A DNA stretch of 5,081 nt from a bacterium (lineage in GTDB: Bacteria; SZUA-79; Acidulodesulfobacterales; Acidulodesulfobacteraceae). Positions 1 to 5,081 of the stretch are shown here, piece by piece (within the stretch, counting starts at the first letter, position 1; every line of letters begins with the position of its first letter). The translations under genes were made by a program, and so were the position numbers. The DNA is taken from positions 1-5,081 of the forward strand of contig JAJYZM010000105.1 of NCBI GenBank assembly GCA_021799935.1, read 5' to 3'. The notes below the pieces were generated by a model. It was not told the DNA's origin and did not search any database. It saw only the letters and a program-made list of their open reading frames with translations.

Positions 1-1472
1 GGCGCAAGGCTTGTTTTTACTTTGTTGGTGTTGACATTTAATCCATGCTCTATTGCTTTTTTTGCTAAAAGGCCTGCACATATCATTAAATCGGGATTGC
101 TTGTATTTGTACAACTTGTTATCGCAGAAATTACCACATCGCCATTAGACAAACTATTTTTTATGTTATTCATATCTCCTGTCATTTCTTTTTTTGGATC
201 GTTTCTTGCAGATATACCTTCCCATTCCAATCTTTCTATGTCCAGATCTGCTCCATTTTTTTTATTTTCTGTGCTTAAAATAAAATTATTATCAAAATTT
301 TCCTTTATTTTGGAAAGAGGAATCTGCTTTTTTGGTTGATCCGGTCCTGAGATACTTGGAATTACATCTTCGAGACTAAAAGACATAACTTCGTCATATT
401 TTACTTTTGAATAATCCATGTCAAATATTCCCTGTTCAGTATAATACTTTTTGACCAGATTTATTTGTTCTTCATCTCTTCCTGTTAATTCCATATACCT
501 TAGTATTTCTTCATCGATAGGGAATAAAGCTATTGTTGCACCATATTCTGGGCACATATTAGACACAGTGGCCCTTTCCGGTAATGAAAGTGTATTAACA
601 CCTGTACCAAAGAATTCAATGAAAGTGTTAACAACGCCTTTTTCCCTAAATAATCTTGTTAATACTAATGCCAAATCGGTCGCTGTAACTCCTGCATTTA
701 GTTTTCCGGTGAGATTTACTCCGAGAACTTTAGGTATGTTCAGATATATCGACTGCCCTAATAACGCAGATTCTGCTTCTATTCCTCCTACGCCGAAACC
801 GACAATACCTAATCCATTTATCATTGTTGTATGTGAATCTGTCCCAACTAAAGTATCGGGTATTGCAACAAGTTTATCTTTTTCGTTTTTTAATATTACA
901 CATTTTGCCAGATGCTCTAAGTTTATCTGATGGCATATACCAAATGAGGGAGGATAAATATTAAGTTTTTGGAACGCGGAACCAGCCCACTTTAAAAACT
1001 TATATCTTTCTCTATTTCTCTCGATTTCCTTTTCCTGATTTATCTCTAGCGCATTTGCAGTATTAAAAGAATCTACTTGAATAGAATGATCAATGATTAA
1101 ATCAACTTGGATTTCCGGCTGGATTTTTTTAGGATTCAGGCCTAAATCTTTTATGTAATCCCTCATTGCTGCAATATCTACAATGGCAGGAACTCCGGTA
1201 AAATCCTGCATCAAAATTCTTGCTACATTGAATGGTATCTCATTATCATTATTGTTTTTGTTTGGATTACGATCGGCTAGTCTTTTTATATTTTCTTTAG
1301 AATTATTTTCAGAATCCATATTCCTAATTAAAGATTCGAGAAGAATCTTTACGGAAAAAGGAATTTTAGAGATATCAAATCCAAAATCTTTTAGTTTCGG
1401 AAGTGAATAGTAATATATCTCTTTCCCGGAAAGGTTAAATGAATCTATAAAAGAGGATTTGTTAAAATCCAT
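1..1472 (-). CDS. acnA: aconitate hydratase, AcnA/IRP1-type (partial, N-terminal 490 residues)
   Basis: Cytosolic [4Fe-4S] enzyme that interconverts citrate and isocitrate through cis-aconitate in the TCA cycle. The frame is open from the ATG at 1472-1470 to the left edge, giving 490 full codons of a family usually near 900 residues, so the C-terminal half is missing. Seen in order: QDFTGVP at 89-95, the active-site pair D128-H129 in IDHSIQVD, ERNRERYKFLKW, DTLVGTDSHTT at 206-216, GVGGIEAE, NMCPEYGAT, and SCTNTSNP with the first cluster-binding cysteine at Cys454. The other two cluster cysteines would lie beyond the window. The NMCPEYGAT and SCTNTSNP blocks, and the spacing of the motifs, fit the AcnA/IRP1 clade rather than AcnB. 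The start is firm: an in-frame TAA lies four codons upstream, and AAGGTG sits 5 nt before the ATG. It is divergent from the methyltransferase pair. Confidence 0.96.
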   Translation of the reverse strand, partial: MDFNKSSFIDSFNLSGKEIYYYSLPKLKDFGFDISKIPFSVKILLESLIRNMDSENNSKENIKRLADRNPNKNNNDNEIPFNVARILMQDFTGVPAIVDIAAMRDYIKDLGLNPKKIQPEIQVDLIIDHSIQVDSFNTANALEINQEKEIERNRERYKFLKWAGSAFQKLNIYPPSFGICHQINLEHLAKCVILKNEKDKLVAIPDTLVGTDSHTTMINGLGIVGFGVGGIEAESALLGQSIYLNIPKVLGVNLTGKLNAGVTATDLALVLTRLFREKGVVNTFIEFFGTGVNTLSLPERATVSNMCPEYGATIALFPIDEEILRYMELTGRDEEQINLVKKYYTEQGIFDMDYSKVKYDEVMSFSLEDVIPSISGPDQPKKQIPLSKIKENFDNNFILSTENKKNGADLDIERLEWEGISARNDPKKEMTGDMNNIKNSLSNGDVVISAITSCTNTSNPDLMICAGLLAKKAIEHGLNVNTNKVKTSLA

Positions 1473-1477
1473 ACTTA

Positions 1478-1483
1478 CACCTT
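1478..1483 (-). promoter_or_regulatory. Shine-Dalgarno site of acnA
   Basis: The minus strand reads AAGGTG, followed by five bases and then the ATG at 1472. GGTG pairs with the usual anti-SD end of 16S rRNA. This is the clearest ribosome binding site in the window and it fixes the aconitase start. With the TATA element at 1507-1514, transcription should begin near 1484, so the site would sit at the very 5' end of a leader of about 12 nt. Confidence 0.6.
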
Positions 1484-1503
1484 ACATCTCATACTAACTC
1501 ATT

Positions 1504-1515
1504 ATTATTTATATC
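1504..1515. promoter_or_regulatory. shared bidirectional TATA element between acnA and the methyltransferase pair
   Basis: The 69-bp gap between two divergent starts contains one near-symmetric AT core. On the minus strand it reads GATATAAATAAT, centred about 26 nt upstream of a predicted start near 1484 for acnA. On the plus strand it reads TTTATATC, centred about 30 nt upstream of the ATG at 1542, which would give a nearly leaderless mRNA. Both spacings match archaeal TATA boxes. A second plus-strand candidate, TTATATTTATAG at 1523-1534, lies too close to the ATG to drive it by normal rules. The archaeal reading is inference from spacing and sequence. Confidence 0.5.
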
Positions 1516-1541
1516 GTTATTCTTATATTTATAGTGGTTGA

Positions 1542-2096
1542 ATGGAAAATGAGCATAACAGATTTGGAAGTAGGCTTCTCAGTCCTGACAGAAAGAAGAT
1601 TGAAGAACCTGATAAGTTCTTACCAAAATTATTGAAAGCTGAAGATATAGTGGCGGAAATAGGTTCAGGCCCGGGATATTATTCTAGAGAAATAATAAAA
1701 TATGTTTCTAAGCTTTATTGCGTTGATAGCAACAAAGAATTTTTGGATATTGCCAAAGAGATGATAAAATCTAAAAAGGTAGTATTTCTTAATGAAAATT
1801 CGGCAAAGATGTCAATACCTTCATATTCGATAGATGCAGTAATACTTGCAAATTCTTTTCATGATATGGAAGATAAAGTAGCCGCAGTAAAAGAAATCAA
1901 GAGGGTACTTAAAAAGAACGGCAGAATTATAATCGTTGATTGGAAAAAAGAAAAAACCGAATTTGGCCCCCCATTTGAATTGAGAATGAATGAAAGTGAT
2001 TACCTCCATTTTTTCAATGATTTTGCTGTTAAAGAAAAGTTTGATGTCGGGCCTATGCATTATGGATTTGTCCTTGTAATGAAAAATAATTTTTAG
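1542..2096 (+). CDS. class I SAM-dependent methyltransferase, UbiE/Methyltransf_11-like
   Basis: Soluble 184-residue protein with a single Rossmann methyltransferase domain. Motif I is EIGSGPGYY at 39-47, which binds SAM. The acidic residue at the end of strand 2 is D62 in YCVDSN. The post-motif strand is DAVILANSFHDM at 98-109, and LKKNGRIIIVDWKKE lies at 123-137, followed by EFGPP. The VDWKKE...GPP signature and the GPMHYGFV end are typical of a small stand-alone family in archaea and some bacteria whose substrate is not generally known. The length is complete for that family. The start ATG has no strong SD, and a TATA element about 30 nt upstream suggests a near-leaderless transcript. The next gene begins 5 nt after its stop, so the two are probably co-transcribed. 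The methyl acceptor cannot be told from sequence. Confidence 0.9.
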   Translation: MENEHNRFGSRLLSPDRKKIEEPDKFLPKLLKAEDIVAEIGSGPGYYSREIIKYVSKLYCVDSNKEFLDIAKEMIKSKKVVFLNENSAKMSIPSYSIDAVILANSFHDMEDKVAAVKEIKRVLKKNGRIIIVDWKKEKTEFGPPFELRMNESDYLHFFNDFAVKEKFDVGPMHYGFVLVMKNNF

Positions 2097-2101
2097 GTTT
2101 T

Positions 2102-2788
2102 ATGGAAGCAAAAAATTTTGATATTTTTAATGTCATATCTGACATAAGGAAAAACGGTCAGGCAGTAATATCTGTTGAAGGGATAAACATAACATTACGC
2201 AAAGGAGTTTTTATCCCTGATTATAAAATGTTCCAACTTATAAACACTGCAATAAGATTCATAGAGAAAAACAAAACAATATTGACAATAGGCGATGTTG
2301 GAACTGGCAGCGGGGTTATCGCAGTTCTCATTGCGAAAAGATTTCCTAATAAAAAAATTTTTGCATATGAAACATCTGCCAAAGCAATAGAATTGGCGAG
2401 GTATAATACGTCAAAAAACAATATAAAAAATGTGAGATTTTTTAATAACAAAAGAGGAAGTTGGAGTAATCCGCCCTATAAAAAAATAGATTTTATTATA
2501 TCAAATCCGCCTTATTTAGGCAATTTGGAATATGCATCTAAAAATATCTTTAAGAAATATCCTGATTTAAAATACCAACCAAAGATGGCAATTAGGAGTT
2601 ATGATAAATATGGCATCTTGCCGTTCGTAAAAATTTTGAATGGGGCAATAAGGCACCAAACCAAATATATATTATTTAGATCTAATGCGGATTTTGTCGA
2701 TAAGACAGTACAAACACTACAAAAAATACCACATAAAATAAAAATTAAAAAAATAAGAGACGGGATAATTTTTGCTGAATTAAAATAA
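2102..2788 (+). CDS. PrmC/HemK-like methyltransferase lacking the N-terminal helical domain
   Basis: 228 residues. A short beta-hairpin-like lead (GINITLRKGVFIPD, 27-40) precedes a class I SAM domain with motif I DVGTGSG at 65-71, an acidic residue at the end of strand 2 (E90), and the catalytic SNPPY at 134-138. After it, KYQPKMAIRSYDKYGILPF lines up with the EPxxAL...DGL region of PrmC/HemK. NPPY enzymes methylate planar nitrogen: Gln in release factors, or exocyclic amines of bases. Bacterial PrmC has about 80 extra N-terminal residues that are absent here. The RPETE motif expected after GVxIP is replaced by DYKMF. A second NPPY occurs at 123-126. Because of these differences I call it PrmC-like, not PrmC, and the substrate could be a protein or an RNA. 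It follows the upstream methyltransferase by 5 nt in an apparent operon and ends tail to tail with the next gene. Confidence 0.82.
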   Translation: MEAKNFDIFNVISDIRKNGQAVISVEGINITLRKGVFIPDYKMFQLINTAIRFIEKNKTILTIGDVGTGSGVIAVLIAKRFPNKKIFAYETSAKAIELARYNTSKNNIKNVRFFNNKRGSWSNPPYKKIDFIISNPPYLGNLEYASKNIFKKYPDLKYQPKMAIRSYDKYGILPFVKILNGAIRHQTKYILFRSNADFVDKTVQTLQKIPHKIKIKKIRDGIIFAELK

Positions 2789-2798
2789 ATTTTATTTT
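2782..2798. repeat. perfect AT-only inverted repeat spanning two facing stop codons
   Basis: AAAATAAA at 2782-2789 and TTTATTTT at 2791-2798 are exact reverse complements around the single base at 2790. The plus-strand stop TAA (2786-2788) and the minus-strand stop (2794-2792) occupy mirror positions. The loop is too small for a normal RNA hairpin. A role as a bidirectional T-rich end signal is inference. Confidence 0.75.
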
Positions 2799-2809
2799 CT
2801 AATTTTTTT
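2785..2809. terminator. possible bidirectional T-rich terminator
   Basis: Archaeal RNA polymerase often stops at T-rich stretches in the coding strand. The plus strand after the PrmC-like stop has TTTTATTTTC and then seven T at 2803-2809, the latter inside the 3' end of the facing gene. The minus strand after its stop reads into TTTATTTTA. Only three bases separate the two stops, so any terminator must overlap coding sequence. Assigned on composition alone. Confidence 0.35.
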
Positions 2810-3823
2810 GAATACTAATTCCATCTTTGCTGTCGTTTCATTAAATAATTCCTGTTCACTGGTTTGGGTATTGATAGCTTTTAGACAAAAATGATTCTTG
2901 AGAAATTCGGCGGTTTTTATACGTTGGGAAGTCTCCTTTTGAACGCATATTAGTTTATATGGTGTATCTAGTAAACAATCATTGGCAGTTTTTAGCACGG
3001 CGTCTACATACTCTGTTATAGGCATTGGCACAAAATCCTGCTTGTATGGGTTTGGGATATAGTATGTTTCATTTATCTCTTTCCATTTAGGGTCATTTAA
3101 AGTTGCTGTATTGTTTGTATAATCTTGATAAAAATTCTTAAAATGCAATAGAAATTCGGCGGCTTTAGATAAATTTAATATAATTTTATTTCCAACAGAT
3201 TCTGGATACTCATTGTACCTAATCTCTTCGATATCCCTTATGTTATCGACATCAGATTTATTCCAACCCTCAAATCTTTTATATGACTTTTTAAAGTACC
3301 TATAAAATTCTATTGATATATCTGTTGTTAAAGTTAGTTCCACGCATTTATCTGATTCAGGTGAAGAAAAATCCCTCAGAAGAAATATGCCTCCTTCTGC
3401 CAGTTGTTCTGATATTACTTCTATCGCTTTTTTCCATGCTTTCTTTCCTTCAGACACATAACTATAAATTTCGTGAAGAAGAGAGGATTCAACGAAAACG
3501 TCAATGCTATCATTTGGAAAATGTTTTTCTATGGCACTTCCAAGAATAAGACTTGCATTTAAACCTCTTTCTTCTAAGGTAAGTTTTACGTTATTTATGG
3601 CCTTTTGGGATAAATCCATGCCATATATGTGTATATCTGCAGATTTATAAAGATTTATAAGAGCGATGAGCTCTGCACCGGAGCCGACGCCGATAGATAC
3701 AATGTCTCTTGGCTTTTTTATGAATTTTTGCAATTGATTAATCTTTTCTTCTGCTGACATAATTGATTCGGGTGAACCTATGTTTGTTTCTTCGTAACAA
3801 CCTCTATCTGCTGTCGCATCCAA
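2792..3823 (-). CDS. class I SAM-dependent methyltransferase with long C-terminal extension; start uncertain
   Basis: 343 residues if read from the TTG at 3823. Motif I is SIGVGSGAE at 43-51. Motif II ends in D70 (YGMDLS). SIDVFVESSLLHEI at 106-119 and LAEGGIFLLRDF at 141-152 complete the Rossmann core. Residues 160-343 form an extension rich in aromatic and charged residues that I do not recognise; it probably includes substrate-binding parts. KxAEFL occurs twice in it (220-225, 303-308). The substrate is unknown. The first in-frame ATG is at 3760, 23 codons before motif I, and has no SD. Sequence upstream of it (DRGCYEETNIGSPES) reads like real protein, so I prefer the TTG. The frame stays open and protein-like back to a stop at 3937-3935, so even the TTG may be internal. 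It lies downstream of the HD gene on the same strand with its own TATA box, and is convergent with the PrmC-like gene. Confidence 0.8.
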   Translation of the reverse strand: MDATADRGCYEETNIGSPESIMSAEEKINQLQKFIKKPRDIVSIGVGSGAELIALINLYKSADIHIYGMDLSQKAINNVKLTLEERGLNASLILGSAIEKHFPNDSIDVFVESSLLHEIYSYVSEGKKAWKKAIEVISEQLAEGGIFLLRDFSSPESDKCVELTLTTDISIEFYRYFKKSYKRFEGWNKSDVDNIRDIEEIRYNEYPESVGNKIILNLSKAAEFLLHFKNFYQDYTNNTATLNDPKWKEINETYYIPNPYKQDFVPMPITEYVDAVLKTANDCLLDTPYKLICVQKETSQRIKTAEFLKNHFCLKAINTQTSEQELFNETTAKMELVFKKIRK

Positions 3824-3934
3824 ATATTGTTTAGTGAATCCGGTATCAAATTTTATATTGTTATTTTGTTCTTTCTGCTTATTTTGTTTGGATTTGCTAG
3901 GGATAACAACACCTAATTGTAAATGTTTGTGGAA

Positions 3935-3949
3935 TTATTTATAAGTTTC
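3935..3949 (-). promoter_or_regulatory. TATA box with purine-rich BRE-like flank
   Basis: The minus strand reads GAAAC followed by TTATAAATAA. The predicted transcription start is near 3913, leaving about 90 nt before the TTG at 3823 or about 153 nt before the ATG at 3760. A GTG at 3912-3910 sits exactly where a leaderless start would fall, but it is out of frame with the methyltransferase. The element overlaps the last codons and stop of the HD gene. Confidence 0.45.
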
Positions 3950-4577
3950 TTAATTCCAAATTTAGCTCTTTGAGGAACTTCTTTAAAAATTGCCCCCTTC
4001 TTTTCGACATGTTGATTGCGGTTTTTGTATGCATTCTTTGCTGTACTATTAGTAATCTCGCAAAAAAGTGATCTAGCGCGTATACCTTTTCATCGGGTTT
4101 TCTTTTCCTGCAGAAGGTATCCTTTATATTGTAAAAATCTTTTAGATGCATCGAACCTGCAGAACCAAAAGTTCTCATTATTGCAATTGCACCAGTAGCT
4201 TCAAGAAGATCTGCATCCTGCAATATTTTAGCTTCTATAGTCTTTGGATTTATGTTCTTGGAGAATGAACAGACAGAGATGGCATATGCAACATCAGGTA
4301 TCTTTTCCTTTGGGTACTCTTTTATATTCTTTAATATCTTCTCCGCAAAACTTGAGCTTTCTTCGTGCTCGAATTCGTGCCTGCTTGTGCCTTTATATAC
4401 CTTAACATCATGGAATAATGCCGCAGGAATAAGTATATCTAAATCCGCATTTTCGGCTTTACCTATTTTTTCAACTAGCTGCAACACCCTATATGCATGG
4501 CTGAAATTATGTGAAATATCATTCATTATGTTCTCTTTTGCTATTGTTATCAATTTATTTTTTAATGCGTTTTTCAT
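3939..4577 (-). CDS. HD-domain phosphohydrolase, YedJ/YpgQ-like
   Basis: Soluble 212-residue, all-helical metal-dependent hydrolase. Seen in order: H27 in NFSHAYRV, the paired H56-D57 in AALFHDV, a charged H-rich stretch at 67-71, SFSKNINPKTIEAKILQDADLLEATGA, broken here only for length, at 104-130, and YALDHFFARLL at 166-176. The EAKILQDAD...GAIAIMRTF segment and the YALDHF segment match the E. coli YedJ / B. subtilis YpgQ family over nearly full length. YpgQ has been described as a nucleoside triphosphate pyrophosphohydrolase, so a role in nucleotide cleaning is possible but not shown. The family motif HSFS reads CSFS here (Cys103). The ATG at 4577 has no SD. It is downstream of yjbQ and upstream of the third methyltransferase, all on the minus strand, with gaps of 193 and 115 bp that carry their own TATA boxes, so a single operon is not certain. 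Confidence 0.9.
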   Translation of the reverse strand: MKNALKNKLITIAKENIMNDISHNFSHAYRVLQLVEKIGKAENADLDILIPAALFHDVKVYKGTSRHEFEHEESSSFAEKILKNIKEYPKEKIPDVAYAISVCSFSKNINPKTIEAKILQDADLLEATGAIAIMRTFGSAGSMHLKDFYNIKDTFCRKRKPDEKVYALDHFFARLLIVQQRMHTKTAINMSKRRGQFLKKFLKELNLELRNL

Positions 4578-4579
4578 AT

Positions 4580-4699
4580 TTACACACTTTGAATATACCC
4601 TAAAAATCTAATCCATTCTTTGCATAACGGAAAAATTGTTGGTGTTATCTCTTGATTCTTGGTAATTTTTTGTTCCTGAGAAATTTTTGTTTTATCAAT
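4580..4699 (-). other. ATG-less small open frame before the HD gene
   Basis: On the minus strand a frame is open from the TAA at 4723-4721 to a TAA at 4582-4580, two bases before the HD start codon. It has no ATG or TTG, and its only GTG is the last codon. From the ATT at 4699 it would give 39 residues ending PTIFPLCKEWIRFLGYIQSV. The end looks protein-like, but I recognise no family. It may be a remnant, a peptide with a rare start codon, or chance in AT-rich DNA. Confidence 0.15.
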
Positions 4700-4717
4700 G
4701 CTAAAAAAAGAAAGTGA

Positions 4718-4727
4718 AATTTATAAT
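4718..4727 (-). promoter_or_regulatory. TATA box upstream of the HD gene
   Basis: The minus strand reads ATTATAAATT and shares the 8-mer TTATAAAT with the element before the third methyltransferase. Transcription would start near 4696, giving the HD gene a leader of about 119 nt. The 193-bp gap 4578-4770 otherwise holds T-runs and the ATG-less frame at 4580-4699. I see no tRNA, riboswitch fold or stable hairpin there. Confidence 0.4.
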
Positions 4728-4737
4728 TCTACCGGCT

Positions 4738-4755
4738 AAAAAATCGGCACAAAAA
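4738..4755 (-). terminator. possible T-rich terminator after yjbQ
   Basis: On the minus strand, 16 nt after the yjbQ stop, come five T (4755-4751) and then six T (4743-4738), with another seven at 4709-4703. This fits archaeal oligo-T termination. No GC-rich stem precedes it, so it is not a bacterial-type hairpin terminator. Confidence 0.35.
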
Positions 4756-4770
4756 CAGATTCTATGTAAT

Positions 4771-5081
4771 TTAATAACCAAGAACTTGAACTATTATCGA
4801 TCTTTCGCGTGGTCTGTCTAATTCTATCGCAAAAATGCGTTGCCATATGCCAAGGCACATTTTACCATTTATTATAGGTATTGTTTCGCTGCTTCCCATT
4901 AACAAGTGCCTGCAGTGCGAATGCCCGTTAAGACTTTCATCCTCTGTCATATTTCCGTCAGGGCTTTGGCTTCTTGCTTCAAGATCATTATGGTTATATG
5001 GATATTTTTCTGGCGCAACACTTTCCAAAAAACCTACAAAATCATTCAATAATCTGGGTTCGTTTTCCTGGATTCTGACTG
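4771..5081 (-). CDS. yjbQ: YjbQ family (UPF0047) secondary thiamine-phosphate synthase, 5' end missing
   Basis: The frame is open from the right edge (5079) to the TAA at 4773-4771, giving 102 of the roughly 130-140 residues usual for the family. It starts mid-protein at VRIQENEPRLLNDF. An in-frame TTG at 5049 is internal, because the upstream residues IQENEP are themselves family-conserved. Conserved blocks follow: YNHND, NMTEDE, LNGHSHCRHLLMGSSETIPI, GKMCLGIWQRIFAIELD and RSIIVQVLG at the C-terminus. The His-rich NGHSH region is the likely active-site pocket. The family is described as having thiamine phosphate synthase activity in some members, but many have no proven role. It is the 5'-most gene of the minus-strand group, with a T-rich stretch after its stop. 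Confidence 0.93.
   Translation of the reverse strand, partial: VRIQENEPRLLNDFVGFLESVAPEKYPYNHNDLEARSQSPDGNMTEDESLNGHSHCRHLLMGSSETIPIINGKMCLGIWQRIFAIELDRPRERSIIVQVLGY

Noticed and set aside
451..930. Plus-strand open frame of 159 codons
   Set aside because: It lies wholly antisense to the aconitase, whose motifs run unbroken through the region. Its own translation shows no recognisable domain.
3641..3660. Exact 10-bp tandem duplication (AGATTTATAA twice)
   Set aside because: It is AT-rich and codes for ordinary residues (LINLYKS) next to motif I of the methyltransferase. It is too short and low in complexity to mean more.
4252..4611. Plus-strand open frame of 119 codons
   Set aside because: It is antisense to the HD gene, which has a clear family match. 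Shadow frame.
4731..4749. Possible hairpin with CCG and CGG flanking an A-run after yjbQ
   Set aside because: Only three pairs form, and the outer bases match as a direct rather than an inverted repeat. It is not a stable stem.
4783..4812. ELDRPR in YjbQ where some members have ELDGPR, as a possible active-site change
   Set aside because: Other members of this subfamily, as I recall them, also carry ELDR at this place, so it is normal variation.
1..5081. CRISPR array, insertion sequence, tRNA, rRNA, toxin-antitoxin pair or defence system
   Set aside because: No regularly spaced repeats, terminal inverted repeats with transposase, cloverleaf sequence or known defence motifs were seen. The genes look like housekeeping enzymes.

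Overview
This is an AT-rich window holding six protein genes and almost no spare DNA. The likely source is an archaeon. Intergenic gaps carry archaeal-type TATA elements: the 7-mer TATAAAT recurs in three of them, at spacings typical of archaeal promoters. Most starts lack a Shine-Dalgarno motif. The mix of YjbQ-type thiamine phosphate synthase, a YedJ/YpgQ-like HD hydrolase and a PrmC/HemK-like methyltransferase fits either prokaryotic domain. The compact layout and low GC would suit a small-genome lineage such as a DPANN-type archaeon, but no ribosomal or tRNA gene is present to settle it, so the taxonomy is inference only.

Layout. Positions 1-1472 (minus) hold the N-terminal 490 residues of an AcnA-type aconitase whose 3' end lies beyond the left edge. 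A 69-bp divergent promoter region (1473-1541) separates it from a plus-strand pair: a UbiE-like class I methyltransferase (1542-2096) and, 5 nt later, a short PrmC/HemK-like methyltransferase (2102-2788). This pair meets a minus-strand gene tail to tail, a third and unrelated class I methyltransferase with a long C-terminal extension (2792-3823). The two stop codons sit symmetrically inside a perfect AT-only inverted repeat. Upstream on the minus strand are a YedJ/YpgQ-like HD hydrolase (3939-4577) and the 3' part of yjbQ (4771-5081), which runs off the right edge.

How the genes relate. The aconitase belongs to the TCA cycle, and the others are housekeeping-like enzymes: modification by methylation, nucleotide or metabolite hydrolysis, and thiamine phosphate synthesis. 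Apart from the methyltransferase pair, nothing shows that they form one pathway. I do not see a clear novel defence, mobile or secretion system.

The points most worth a second look are the ambiguous 5' end of the third methyltransferase, the His-to-Cys change in a conserved motif of the HD protein, the doubled NPPY and missing RPETE motif in the PrmC-like protein, the symmetric shared 3' end, and an ATG-less open frame downstream of a good TATA box at 4580-4720.
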